Position numbers and translations under genes: made by a program. From assembly GCF_012396015.1 (NCBI RefSeq), contig NZ_JAAXOQ010000014.1, positions 46,687-110,686 on the forward strand: a DNA stretch of 64,000 bases. Direction: 5' to 3'. Each line of letters opens with the position of its first letter. The first letter of the stretch is position 1. Source of the DNA: Tsukamurella spumae. GTDB lineage: Bacteria; Actinomycetota; Actinomycetes; Mycobacteriales; Mycobacteriaceae. This document shows positions 45,384-54,117 of this stretch, one piece after another. The notes under the pieces are model-generated. The model was given only the letters and a program-made list of their open reading frames with translations. It searched no databases and was not told the origin of the DNA.

Positions 45384-47024
45384 GTGATTCAGACGACGAT
45401 GCAGGACGGCGAGCTGACGATCGCTCGTCTCGTCGAGTACAGCCGCCGCGTGTTCCCCGAGGCCAGGATCACCACCTGGACCGGTGAGGGGCTGCGCGAC
45501 ATCTCCTTCGCCGAGGTCGGAGACAAGGCCTCGCAGCTCGCGCACGCGTTGACCAAGCTGGGCGTGCAGCGCGGCGACCGGGTCGCCACGTTCATGTGGA
45601 ACAACAACGAGCACCAGGTGGCCTACGCCGCCGTGCCCGCGATGGGGGCCGTGCTCCACACCCTGAACCTGCGCCTCTCGCCGGAGCAGGCGGTGTTCAT
45701 CATCAACCAGGCCGACGACAAGGTCATCCTCGTCGACGCCTCGGTCGCGCCGCTGCTCGGCAAGTACCTGGCCGGCACCCCGAACGTGCAGCACATCATC
45801 GTCGCGAACGGCCCGAAGGAGGCGCTCGAGGCGCCCGCGGGCATCACCGTGCACAGCTTCGACGAGCTCATCGCGGGTGAGGCCACGACCTTCGACTGGC
45901 CCGAGATCGCGGAGCGCGACGCCGCCGTCCTCTGCTACACCTCCGGCACCACGGGTGATCCCAAGGGCGTCGTCTACAGCCACCGGAGCATCTGGCTGCA
46001 CTCCATGCAGGTGAACTCCTCGTCGGGCATGGCACTCGGCAACGCCGATTCCGTGCTCGCGATCGTGCCGATGTTCCACGTCATGAGCTGGGGCCTGCCC
46101 TACGCCGCGATGATGGGCGGCATCACGCTGATCATGCCCGATCGCTTCCTGCAGCCCGAGCCCCTGCTGCAGATCCTCGACGCCACCAAGGCCACTTTCG
46201 CCGCCGCCGTGCCCACCATCTGGGCCGGCGTCGCCGCGCAGCTCGCGGTCAAGCCGCAGGACATCTCGCACCTGCGCGAGGTCGTCGTCGGTGGTGCGGC
46301 CGTGCCGCCGTCCATGATCCGGGCGTTCGATCAGTTCGGGACTCGCATCGTGCACGCCTGGGGCATGACGGAGACCTCGCCGCTCGGCTCGGTCTCGCGC
46401 CCGCCCTTCGGTGTCTCGGAGGAGGACGAGTTCGCCTACCGCGTTACGCAGGGCCGCTTCCCGGCATCCGTTCAGGCCCGGCTCATCGACGATGAGGGCA
46501 ACGAACAGCCCTGGGACGGTGAGGCTTCCGGCGAGCTCGAGGTGCGCGGCCCGTGGATCACCGGCGCGTACTACGCGCCCGAGGGCAATGTCTCCGACCC
46601 GTCGAAGTTCCACGACGGCTGGCTCCGCACGGGCGATGTGGCATCGATCAGCCCCGACGGTTTCATGACCATCCGCGACCGCACCAAGGACATGATCAAG
46701 ACCGGTGGCGAGTGGATCAGCTCCGTCGAGCTGGAGAACACGGTCATGAGCAACCCGACCATCGCCGAGGCCGCCGTCGTCGGCGTTCCCGACGAGAAGT
46801 GGGACGAGCGCCCGTTCGTGCTGGCCGTCGTCAAGGACGCGGCCGACGCGGACGTCGCCGCGCAGCGCGCCTTTCTCGAGGACAAGCTGCCCAAGTGGCA
46901 GATCCCCGAGCGCTGGGCGTTCGTCACCGAGGTCCCGAAGACCTCGGTCGGCAAGTTCGACAAGAAGCTCATCCGGGCCGAGTACGCCGACGGCACCTAC
47001 CCGGTGGTCGACGCGCGCGCCTGA
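45384..47024 (+). CDS. Fatty-acid CoA ligase (FadD/AlkK-like)
   Basis: A 546-residue member of the ANL adenylating family. The P-loop motif is CYTSGTTGDPKGVVYSH, motif A5 is HAWGMTETSPLGS, the hinge region is GWLRTGDVASISPDGF, and the A10 lysine lies in KTSVGKFDKKLIR. It activates a medium- or long-chain fatty acid as acyl-AMP and then acyl-CoA. The layout is closest to AlkK-type ligases. I chose GTG 45384 because GAAGGAG lies upstream; earlier in-frame codons would put the start in the intergenic spacer. A strong hairpin follows the gene. Confidence 0.9.
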   Translation: MIQTTMQDGELTIARLVEYSRRVFPEARITTWTGEGLRDISFAEVGDKASQLAHALTKLGVQRGDRVATFMWNNNEHQVAYAAVPAMGAVLHTLNLRLSPEQAVFIINQADDKVILVDASVAPLLGKYLAGTPNVQHIIVANGPKEALEAPAGITVHSFDELIAGEATTFDWPEIAERDAAVLCYTSGTTGDPKGVVYSHRSIWLHSMQVNSSSGMALGNADSVLAIVPMFHVMSWGLPYAAMMGGITLIMPDRFLQPEPLLQILDATKATFAAAVPTIWAGVAAQLAVKPQDISHLREVVVGGAAVPPSMIRAFDQFGTRIVHAWGMTETSPLGSVSRPPFGVSEEDEFAYRVTQGRFPASVQARLIDDEGNEQPWDGEASGELEVRGPWITGAYYAPEGNVSDPSKFHDGWLRTGDVASISPDGFMTIRDRTKDMIKTGGEWISSVELENTVMSNPTIAEAAVVGVPDEKWDERPFVLAVVKDAADADVAAQRAFLEDKLPKWQIPERWAFVTEVPKTSVGKFDKKLIRAEYADGTYPVVDARA

Positions 47025-47044
47025 CGCACCTCTCGAGTACGACA

Positions 47045-47076
47045 GGGCCGTCGCAGCCGGTGGGCTGCGACGGCCC
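47045..47076 (+). terminator. Perfect 14-base hairpin terminator after the CoA ligase
   Basis: Arms 47045-47058 and 47063-47076 pair without mismatch around GGTG. Confidence 0.88.
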
Positions 47077-47182
47077 CGTCGTCGTCTCGGACATCCGACG
47101 TCGTTCGCCGCGAATCTGACGAAACGGTGAGCTGTTCGGGTGGACGGCCCGATCGCGGCCGTGGCCGTGCCACGCTGGATGC

Positions 47183-48781
47183 GTGATCGATACCGGGACC
47201 CCGGCGCAGCAACAGGCTCCGCCGCAACACCGCCCGCCGGCGTGGGCCGCCGCGCTGGCGGGCCTGCTGGCCGGCGCCCTCGGGCTGGCGGTGGCGGAAC
47301 TCGTGGCGGCGGTCATCGCACCGGGAGCGAGCACGGTCTTCGCGGGCGGGGCCGCGGTCATCGACGCGGCGCCGCCGTGGCTCAAGGACTTCGCCGTCGA
47401 CTGGTTCGGCACCGCGGACAAGGCGGTGCTGCTCGGGACGATGGGGGTGGTGCTCGCCGCGGGCGCCGCGAGCGCGGGTCTGCTCGAACACCGGCGCCCA
47501 CCCTGGGGCGCGGCCCTGTTCGCGGTCGTCGGGCTCGTCGGCACGGTGGCGGCGGTGCTCCGTCCCGATGCGACGGCCCTGTGGGCGGTGCCGAGCATCG
47601 TCGGGATCGGTGCGTCGCTGCTCGTGCTGCGACTCGCGGTGCGGCGGCTCGGGCCCGCCCTTCCCGCGGGCCGGGCCCACGACGATGCCCACGGCGGGCC
47701 CGTCGACGGGCCGGCGGTGGACCGGCGCGGATTCCTCGTCGTTGCCGGTGCGGCAGCCGGTACGACGGTGCTCGCCCTCGTGGGTGCGCGGCTCCTGTCG
47801 GCCGGGGCGAAGGCGGTCACGGCGGCGCGGGAGACGCTGCGCCTGCCCGTGCCGCGCACTCCCACGCCGGCGGTTCCCGCGGGCGCCGATCTGCGGATCC
47901 GCGGCCTCACGGCGTACATCACGCCGGCGGCTGACTTCTACCGCATCGACACCGCCCTCCGCGTGCCGCAGATCGACCCGGCGCACTGGTCGCTCGAGGT
48001 GCACGGCCTGGTGGACGAGCCCTTCTCGCTCAGCTGGGAGGAGCTGCTCGCGCTGCCCCTCGAGGAGCACCACGCGACCCTCGCCTGCGTCAGCAACGAG
48101 GTGGGCGGCGACCTCATCGGCAACGCGTTGTGGCTGGGCTACCCGCTCGGCGCGCTCCTGGAGCGGGCGAAACCGCGGGCCGGGGCCGATATGGTGCTCT
48201 CGCGCAGCCACGACGGCTTCACCGCGGGAACGCCGCTCGAGGTGCTCCGCGACCCCGCCCGCACATCGCTGCTCGCGATCGGCATGAACGGCGAACCCCT
48301 CCCGGTGGCGCACGGCTTCCCCGCTCGGCTCGTCGTCCCCGGCCTCTACGGATACGTCTCCGCGACCAAATGGGTGACCTCGCTCAAGGTCACGACCTTC
48401 GCCGCCGACGAGGGCTACTGGACGCCGCGCGGCTGGTCGGCGATGGGACCGGTCAAGGTGCAGTCGCGCATCGACGTCCCGCGGGGATCGGTGTCCGCGG
48501 GATCGGTCACGGTGGCGGGCGTCGCGTGGGCGCAGCACACCGGGATCGGCGGGGTCGAGGTCCGCGCGGATTCCGGCCAGTGGGTGCGGGCCGAGCTCGC
48601 GGACACCGTCGGGCCCGATACGTGGCGCCAGTGGCACGTCTCCCTCCCGCTGGCCCGCGGCGAGCACGTCCTCGAGGTGCGCGCCACCGACGCGCTCGGG
48701 GCGATGCAAACCGATACGCCCGCGCCGCCCGCTCCCGACGGTGCCACCGGATGGCACCGGGTCGTCGTCACGGCGGGCTGA
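47183..48781 (+). CDS. Sulfite-oxidase-like molybdopterin oxidoreductase with N-terminal membrane domain (Rv0218-like)
   Basis: The 532-residue protein has four to five spans in the first 215 residues, one following DRRGFL. A molybdopterin-binding domain (about 240-410) has Cys302 in TLACVSNEVGG as the molybdenum ligand, and a C-terminal Mo-co dimerisation-type beta domain (410-530) completes the protein. The catalytic part should face outside, as in YedY/MsrP-like or SorA-like enzymes. Substrate is unknown; sulfoxide or sulfite are family precedents. The GTG at 47183 has CACGCT six bases upstream. The gene order differs from M. tuberculosis, where I recall the homologue at Rv0218. Confidence 0.88.
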   Translation: MIDTGTPAQQQAPPQHRPPAWAAALAGLLAGALGLAVAELVAAVIAPGASTVFAGGAAVIDAAPPWLKDFAVDWFGTADKAVLLGTMGVVLAAGAASAGLLEHRRPPWGAALFAVVGLVGTVAAVLRPDATALWAVPSIVGIGASLLVLRLAVRRLGPALPAGRAHDDAHGGPVDGPAVDRRGFLVVAGAAAGTTVLALVGARLLSAGAKAVTAARETLRLPVPRTPTPAVPAGADLRIRGLTAYITPAADFYRIDTALRVPQIDPAHWSLEVHGLVDEPFSLSWEELLALPLEEHHATLACVSNEVGGDLIGNALWLGYPLGALLERAKPRAGADMVLSRSHDGFTAGTPLEVLRDPARTSLLAIGMNGEPLPVAHGFPARLVVPGLYGYVSATKWVTSLKVTTFAADEGYWTPRGWSAMGPVKVQSRIDVPRGSVSAGSVTVAGVAWAQHTGIGGVEVRADSGQWVRAELADTVGPDTWRQWHVSLPLARGEHVLEVRATDALGAMQTDTPAPPAPDGATGWHRVVVTAG

Positions 48782-48797
48782 GAGGTGCCGGGGAGCC

Positions 48798-50057
48798 TCA
48801 GTCGCCCAAGGGATTCACCGCGCACAGGCTGGAGGGGTCCTCCATCACCACGCGGACGCCGTACCCCACATCGGAGGCGAGCTGCGTGATCAGGTAGGAC
48901 GCCACGGTCGAGATGCGGGTGACGTCGGTGAGGTCGAGGACGACGGTGGTGCCGCTCTGCGCGCGACCCAGGCGCAACGCCTCGTGCACCACCTCCTCGA
49001 CCGCCGCGAAGTCCACCTCGCCGCGCAGCCGCAGCACCAGGCGGCCGGTGGCGGGATCGGTGGTGACGGAGGCGACGGCACTCACCGGGGTGATCGACCG
49101 GTTCAGCAGGTGCAGGCCGAATTCGCTGCTCATCCGCTGCAGCACCGCGACGCCGCGGCTGGAGTTCCCGGCCTCGTCGAGCGGCGGGCTGAACACGCAG
49201 ATCCCGTACTCGCCCGGCGTCGCAGCGACGATGCCGCCGCCGACCCCGGACTTCGCGGGGATGCCGACGGACACCATCCAGGCCCCGGACCTGTCGTACA
49301 TGCCGCACCCCGTCATCACCGAGAGGGTGTGTCGCGCGACCGTCGCGCTCACCACGCGCTCGCCGGTGACCGGGTTGACGCCGCCGTTGGCGAGGGTCCC
49401 GCCCATGACCGCGACATCGTGCGCGTCCACCAGCAGTGAGCACTGCCGGAAGTACGGGTCGAGCGCGTCCTCGATCGGGACGCGCAGCGCGTCCGTCGAC
49501 CTCGCGAGCGCGGCGAGCGCGAGGTTGCGGAAACCGGTCTCCGACTCCGAGCGGTAGACCTCCGCGTCCAGCTCGAGATCGCGACCGGCGAAGCGGGACA
49601 AGCCGTCCCGGATGGCGGCGAACCGCTCCGCACCGTCGGCCCCCGGGATCAGCGAGGTCGCGACGATCGCTCCCGCGTTGATGAGCGGGTTCTCCGGCCG
49701 GCCCGACGGATCGAAACTGATGCCGTTGAAGGCCTCGCCGCTCGGCTCGACCCCGATCCGTTCACACACCGCCGCCACTCCCAGGGCCTGAAGCGCCAGT
49801 GCGTAGACGAAGGGCTTCGACACGGACTGGATGGTGAAGGGCGTGCGGCGATCGCCGGCTCCGTAGTGGTGGCCGTGGACGGACACCATGGCGACGCCGA
49901 AGGCCTCCGGGTCCGCCGTCGCCAACTGCGGAATGTAGTCGGCGACGGCACCCGGGTGCGCCTCGTGGCGAACATCGTCGAGTACGCGGGCCATCGCCGC
50001 GTTCACGGGGTTGTCCGTGAAGCCGACGGAAGTGCTGGGGCCGGTGCCGGTGCTCAT
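48798..50057 (-). CDS. glsA: Glutaminase A fused to a C-terminal STAS domain
   Basis: Residues 10-310 form a serine-dependent glutaminase with the S-x-x-K pair at Ser78 and Lys81 (QSVSKPF) and NPLINAGAI nearby, plus VGIPAKSGVGGG near residue 265. It hydrolyses glutamine to glutamate and ammonia. Residues about 325-415 are a STAS domain with VVLDLTDVTRISTVAS, the loop that in anti-sigma antagonists carries a phosphorylatable Ser/Thr. The fusion suggests control by ligand or partner binding. ATG 50057 follows TAGCTT (50070-50065) and seven bases, a leaderless start. The gene converges with the molybdoenzyme gene, 16 bases apart. Confidence 0.9.
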   Translation of the reverse strand: MSTGTGPSTSVGFTDNPVNAAMARVLDDVRHEAHPGAVADYIPQLATADPEAFGVAMVSVHGHHYGAGDRRTPFTIQSVSKPFVYALALQALGVAAVCERIGVEPSGEAFNGISFDPSGRPENPLINAGAIVATSLIPGADGAERFAAIRDGLSRFAGRDLELDAEVYRSESETGFRNLALAALARSTDALRVPIEDALDPYFRQCSLLVDAHDVAVMGGTLANGGVNPVTGERVVSATVARHTLSVMTGCGMYDRSGAWMVSVGIPAKSGVGGGIVAATPGEYGICVFSPPLDEAGNSSRGVAVLQRMSSEFGLHLLNRSITPVSAVASVTTDPATGRLVLRLRGEVDFAAVEEVVHEALRLGRAQSGTTVVLDLTDVTRISTVASYLITQLASDVGYGVRVVMEDPSSLCAVNPLGD

Positions 50058-50226
50058 ACCAGCCAAGCTATCCGACGGTGACCGCTCCTCGACCCGTCCT
50101 CCACCCGAGGGGGCAGGATCCGGCGAGTATCGTTGCAGTCACCGTGACATGAACAGGTTGAGCAGCGCATACCCGCGGATATCGCCAGCCCGCATTGCCG
50201 CAGACAACTTTCTTGGAGATTTAGCT

Positions 50227-51612
50227 ATGACGAACACGCTGCCCGACGGTCGGACCCTCGACGACGCCATCGCCGCGGGGACCCGGGCCTACGAGCTCGA
50301 CCGCGCCCACGTCTTCCACTCGTGGTCGGCGCAGGCCCAGATCAATCCCATGACGATCCTCGCCTCGCAGGGCTCGTACGTGTGGGACGGCGAGGGGCGC
50401 AAGCTCCTCGACTTCAGCTCGCAGATGGTCAACACCAACATCGGCCACCAGCACCCGAAGGTCGTCGCGGCGATCGCGGAGCAGGCCGCGCGGATCTGCA
50501 CCATCGCGCCGCAGCACGTCAACGAATCCCGCAGCGAGGCCGCGCGGCTCATCGCCGAGCGCACCCCGGGCGATCTGAACAAGGTGTTCTTCACCAACGG
50601 CGGCGCCGACGCCGTCGAGCACGCGATCCGGATGGCGCGCGTGCACACCGGCCGGCGCAAGGTGCTCAGCCGCTACCGCAGCTACCACGGCGGTACCGAG
50701 CTGGCGATCAACGTCACCGGCGACACCCGTCGCTTCGCGAGCGACTTCGGCGGCGAGTCCGTCGCGCACTTCGACGGCCCCTTCCTCTACCGCTCGTCCT
50801 TCTACGCGACCACCGAGGAGGAGGAGAGCCAGCGCGCGCTCGAGCACCTGGAGCGCACGATCGTGCTCGAGGGCCCGAACACGATCGCCGCGATCATCCT
50901 CGAGGCGATTCCCGGCACCCCCGGCATCATGGTCCCGCCGCCCGGCTACATGGCCGGCGTCCGCGAGCTGTGCACGAAGTACGGGATCGTCATGATCGCC
51001 GACGAGGTGATGTCCGGCTTCGGTCGCGCCGGGAAGTGGTTCGCCATCGAGCACGCCACCACCGCCGCCGGGCCCGTGGTGCCCGACCTGCTGACCTTCG
51101 CCAAGGGCTCGAACAGCGGCTACGTGCCGCTGGGCGGCGTCGCGATCAGCGGGGAGATCGCCGCCACCTTCGCCGATACGCCCTACCCGGGTGGCCTCAC
51201 CTACTCCGGCCACCCGCTGGCCACGGCCGCGGCGGTCGCGACGATCAATGCGATGGCCGAGGAGGGCATGGTCGAGAACGCCGCGAAGATCGGCGAGGAG
51301 ATCATCCGGCCCACGCTGGAGGGGTTCAAGGCCAAGCACCCGTCCGTCGGCGACGTGCGTGGCGAGGGTGTCTTCTTCGCCATCGAGCTGGTGCGCGACA
51401 AGGAGACCCGCGAGCCCCTGGCGCCCTACGGCGGCAGCAGCCCGGCGATGAACGAGACCGTCGGCGCGCTCAAGAAGGGCGGCCTCCTGCCCTTCGCCAA
51501 CTACAACCGGATCCACGTCGTCCCGCCGTGCAATGTCTCCGCCGAGGAGGCCCGCGAGGGACTCGCGATCATCGACGAGGCGCTCAACGTCGCGGACGCG
51601 CACACCGTCTGA
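50227..51612 (+). CDS. Class III PLP-dependent aminotransferase
   Basis: A 461-residue omega-type aminotransferase: the GGADAVEHAIRMAR segment positions the phosphate of PLP, RYRSYHGGTE follows, ADEVMSGFGRAGKW holds the PLP-pyridine Asp, and the Schiff-base Lys is in LTFAKGSNSGYVPLGG. The family transfers amino groups from beta-, gamma- or omega-amino acids or from polyamines; the substrate is not clear. ATG 50227 is preceded by TTGGAGA at good spacing, within a leader of roughly 90 bases whose likely -10 box is TATCGT (50128-50133). The leader contains GCGCATACCC at 50165. An SRPBCC protein follows 29 bases later. Confidence 0.9.
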   Translation: MTNTLPDGRTLDDAIAAGTRAYELDRAHVFHSWSAQAQINPMTILASQGSYVWDGEGRKLLDFSSQMVNTNIGHQHPKVVAAIAEQAARICTIAPQHVNESRSEAARLIAERTPGDLNKVFFTNGGADAVEHAIRMARVHTGRRKVLSRYRSYHGGTELAINVTGDTRRFASDFGGESVAHFDGPFLYRSSFYATTEEEESQRALEHLERTIVLEGPNTIAAIILEAIPGTPGIMVPPPGYMAGVRELCTKYGIVMIADEVMSGFGRAGKWFAIEHATTAAGPVVPDLLTFAKGSNSGYVPLGGVAISGEIAATFADTPYPGGLTYSGHPLATAAAVATINAMAEEGMVENAAKIGEEIIRPTLEGFKAKHPSVGDVRGEGVFFAIELVRDKETREPLAPYGGSSPAMNETVGALKKGGLLPFANYNRIHVVPPCNVSAEEAREGLAIIDEALNVADAHTV

Positions 51613-51641
51613 CCCCGTCACCACGAGGCCCAGGAGGCCCC

Positions 51642-52133
51642 ATGCCAGCACTCAAGCCCGTCCTGCCCGCCGAACTGCAGTCCGGACGTCCCGGCGTGTA
51701 CGAGTTCTCCGTGCGCTCGGCGCGCCCCGTCGACTGGGTGTGGGGCGAACTGACCTCGGACCGGCCGTTGCACTGGTGCAAGGGGATCCGCAAGATCGAG
51801 TGGACCAGTCCGCGGCCCTTCGCGGTCGGCTCCACCCGTCGCGTGCACCTCGGCCCGGGCGTCAGCGCCGACGAGATCTTCTACTCGTGGGAGGAGTCCG
51901 AGACGCTGTGCGAGAAGGCCTTCTACGTGCAGTCCGCCACTGCGCCCGGCCTGGCCCGCCTGGCGGAGAAGTACCGCGTCGAGGCGCACCCCGACGGCGG
52001 CTCCGTGTTCACGTGGACGTTGCTCATCGAGCCCGTCGGCGGCGACCGGGTGATCGGCCTCAGCGCATTCCCGGCCGGCCTGATCGTGAAGTGGCTGCAG
52101 CGCGATACCGAGAAGTACCTGGGCTCCGCATAA
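51642..52133 (+). CDS. SRPBCC (START/Bet v1-like) superfamily protein
   Basis: The 163-residue product fits the polyketide-cyclase/SRPBCC fold: N-terminal strand VYEFSVRSARPVDWVWGEL, IEWTSPRPFAVGSTR, and a long C-terminal helix (GLIVKWLQRDTEKYL). Such domains bind hydrophobic ligands in a helix-grip cavity. ATG 51642 has AGGAGG five bases upstream. It follows the aminotransferase in the same unit, and a strong hairpin lies downstream, so the two genes probably form one operon. Ligand and role unknown. Confidence 0.8.
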   Translation: MPALKPVLPAELQSGRPGVYEFSVRSARPVDWVWGELTSDRPLHWCKGIRKIEWTSPRPFAVGSTRRVHLGPGVSADEIFYSWEESETLCEKAFYVQSATAPGLARLAEKYRVEAHPDGGSVFTWTLLIEPVGGDRVIGLSAFPAGLIVKWLQRDTEKYLGSA

Positions 52134-52145
52134 CCTCCCGCACCA

Positions 52146-52183
52146 CAGAATCCGCATGACCGAATACGGTCATGCGGATTCTG
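52146..52183. terminator. Perfect 17-base hairpin terminator
   Basis: Arms 52146-52162 and 52167-52183 pair without mismatch around AATA, after the SRPBCC gene and just before the next promoter. Confidence 0.9.
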
Positions 52184-52205
52184 CATTCCGCGCTAGTATT
52201 CGCGC

Positions 52206-52532
52206 ATGTACCCCAACGCTCCCGAGCCCCCGTCGTCATTCGGGGACGACCTTTTTCCGCTGTTCTTCGGGGCTATCGTGGTCATCGCGGTAGTCAGCCT
52301 CGTAGTGCGGGGAGCGATCTGGCTGAGCAACTACAACGCCGCGGCGAAGCGCGGCGAGGACTACTTCACGCTCGAGACCGACCTGCAGGTGCAGGCGCTC
52401 CAGAGCCGCGCACTCGGCACGGAGCGTTCGATCGAGGAACGGCTCGCGGAGATCGACGATCTCGCCGCACGCGGCGTGATCGACGCCGACGAACGCGCGG
52501 CGGCCCGGGCGAAGATCCTCGCCGCGGGCTGA
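52206..52532 (+). CDS. Small membrane protein with C-terminal SHOCT domain
   Basis: The 108-residue protein has one span at about residues 17-40. A C-terminal SHOCT motif of about 30 residues, with SIEERLAEIDDLAARGVI then ERAAARAKIL, closes the protein. SHOCT domains occur at protein ends in many actinobacteria and are thought to mediate oligomerisation; function unknown. TAGTAT (52194-52199) plus six bases precede the ATG, a leaderless start right after the preceding terminator. Confidence 0.8.
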   Translation: MYPNAPEPPSSFGDDLFPLFFGAIVVIAVVSLVVRGAIWLSNYNAAAKRGEDYFTLETDLQVQALQSRALGTERSIEERLAEIDDLAARGVIDADERAAARAKILAAG

Positions 52533-52562
52533 GCGCGGCACCGTCGGACCGGGGAGGTTGCG

Positions 52563-53348
52563 TCAGATCCAGACCGGACCGGCGTCGAGGCCGTCGGGGA
52601 GGTCGTGGTCGCCGCGGGCGCACTCGCACGGGGCGGCCGGATCGACGGCGGCGATGGTCCGGGTGAGCGCGTCCGTGAGGCGCGGAAGGTTCGCGCGGAA
52701 CTGGGCGAGCACGTCCTCGGCGTGCACGCCCGTGCCGGCCTCGATTCCCGCGTCCAGGTCGGTGACCAGCGCGATCGAGGCGTAGCAGAGCTTGAGCTCC
52801 CGGGCCAGGGCCGCCTCGGGCAGCCCCGTCATGTTCACCAGGTCCCAACCCTGCGCCGCGTACCAGCGGCTCTCCGCGCGCGTCGAGAACCGCGGGCCCT
52901 CGATCACCACCATGGTCCCCGAGGTGCGGTCGGCTCCCGGCGCGGCGGCGGCCCGAAGGACGGGGCAGTACGGATCGGCGAAGCTCACGTGCACGCCGTG
53001 TCCGTCGAAGAAGGTCGACGTCCGTCCGGACGTACGATCCACGAGCTGGTCCGGGACGGTGATCGTCCCGGGCCCGGCCGCCGGGTCGAGACTGCCGACG
53101 GCGCACGGCGCGAGCACCTTCGTGGCCCCGAGCCGGCGCAGTGCCCACAGGTTCGCCCGGTACGGCACGGTGTGCGGCGAGTACTCGTGGCCCAGGCCGT
53201 GCCGCGGCAGGAAGGCCACCTCGCGCCCGGCGATCTCGCCCAGGGTCACCGGGGCGCTCGTCGGCCCGTACGGGGTGTCGACGGTGACCTGCTCCGTCGC
53301 GCCGGACAGGAAGCTGTAGAGCCCCGTGCCCCCGATGACGGCGATCAT
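52563..53348 (-). CDS. S-methyl-5'-thioadenosine / purine nucleoside phosphorylase family
   Basis: A 261-residue trimeric-type phosphorylase of the MTAP/PNP class. The N-terminal IGGTGLY holds the phosphate-binding loop, followed by LPRHGLGHEYSPH, and MVVIEGPRFSTRAES and NMTGLPEAALARELK correspond to base- and ribose-binding segments. It would cleave methylthioadenosine or a purine nucleoside with phosphate. TGLPE in place of the usual MTxxPE pattern, and the Asp in TDLDAG, fit the MTAP class. ATG 53348 overlaps the stop of the upstream small gene (ATGA), so the two are coupled. M. tuberculosis has a homologue annotated pnp (Rv0535). Confidence 0.86.
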   Translation of the reverse strand: MIAVIGGTGLYSFLSGATEQVTVDTPYGPTSAPVTLGEIAGREVAFLPRHGLGHEYSPHTVPYRANLWALRRLGATKVLAPCAVGSLDPAAGPGTITVPDQLVDRTSGRTSTFFDGHGVHVSFADPYCPVLRAAAAPGADRTSGTMVVIEGPRFSTRAESRWYAAQGWDLVNMTGLPEAALARELKLCYASIALVTDLDAGIEAGTGVHAEDVLAQFRANLPRLTDALTRTIAAVDPAAPCECARGDHDLPDGLDAGPVWI

Positions 53349-53668
53349 GCGCGGCCTCCGAGCCGGCTGCGGACGGCCTCCGCCACCTCGTCCGGTCTGC
53401 CGACGTCGAAGAACTGCTCCGATCCATCGCCGAGGGTCACGCACAGTCGCTGCCGCGTCCGCTTGAACAGGCCGACCACGTCCTCGACGATGCCGGCACC
53501 GACGATGTGCCGGAACTGGACGGCGAAGGGCGTCCCGTCGATCTTCGAGGCGAGCCCGGCCGGGCGGAACCGCAGGTGCGTCTGCGTCAACTCCAGGTGC
53601 CCGCGGACGGCGCCGGAACGCTTCCCGATACTGAGCAGACGGGTCGCGGGCCAGCTGAGATCAGTCAC
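53345..53668 (-). CDS. Small GRAM/PH-like domain protein
   Basis: The 107-residue product has a beta-rich pattern (GHLELTQTHLRFRPAG, FRHIVGAGIV, LCVTLGDGSEQFFDVG) with a C-terminal helix, resembling bacterial PH/GRAM-like domains; no firm family. GTG 53668 is preceded by TATTGT (53680-53675) and six bases, a leaderless start. Its stop overlaps the phosphorylase start, so it is the first gene of that pair. Confidence 0.72.
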   Translation of the reverse strand: MTDLSWPATRLLSIGKRSGAVRGHLELTQTHLRFRPAGLASKIDGTPFAVQFRHIVGAGIVEDVVGLFKRTRQRLCVTLGDGSEQFFDVGRPDEVAEAVRSRLGGRA

Positions 53669-53745
53669 GGTGACACAATATGCCGAGACCGCGTGGGGTT
53701 CGCGGTAGCATCAGTTATCCGTTTTCCTATGGGTGGGAGTTCAAG

Positions 53746-54117
53746 ATGACGTACTTCGGTGCGATCGTGATGGTGCTGTGGGTGGCGGCACTCATCGACG
53801 TGATCGCCTCGGACGAATTCCGGGTGCGTCACCTGCCCAAGGTCGGTTGGCTGATCATCGTGATCATCATCCCCTTCGCGGGCTCGCTGATCTGGTTCCT
53901 CATGGGCCGGCCCGTGGGTGGCGGCGGCCGGAGCGGCGCATCGTCGCGCACCCCGGGGTTCCCCGAGTACGAACGTCCGGGACGCCACATCGCCCAGTAC
54001 GCCGACGATGACGACGAGTTCCTCCGGCAGTGCCGCGAGCGGGCCGAACAGCAGCGTCGCCGCGCGAAGGAGCTGGACGCGCGCAACCCGTCCGAAGCGC
54101 CCGAGGACAAGGACTGA
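53746..54117 (+). CDS. PLDc_N-domain membrane protein
   Basis: A 123-residue protein with two spans (residues 3-23 and 35-54) and the family pattern LPKVGWLIIVIIIPFAGSLI followed by WFLMGRP. This is the PLDc_N domain, found alone or before phospholipase D domains. The cytoplasmic tail is charged, with DDDDE and an Arg/Glu-rich coil. A GGGAG site lies six bases before ATG 53746. The stop overlaps the probable CTG start of the next gene. Confidence 0.85.
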   Translation: MTYFGAIVMVLWVAALIDVIASDEFRVRHLPKVGWLIIVIIIPFAGSLIWFLMGRPVGGGGRSGASSRTPGFPEYERPGRHIAQYADDDDEFLRQCRERAEQQRRRAKELDARNPSEAPEDKD

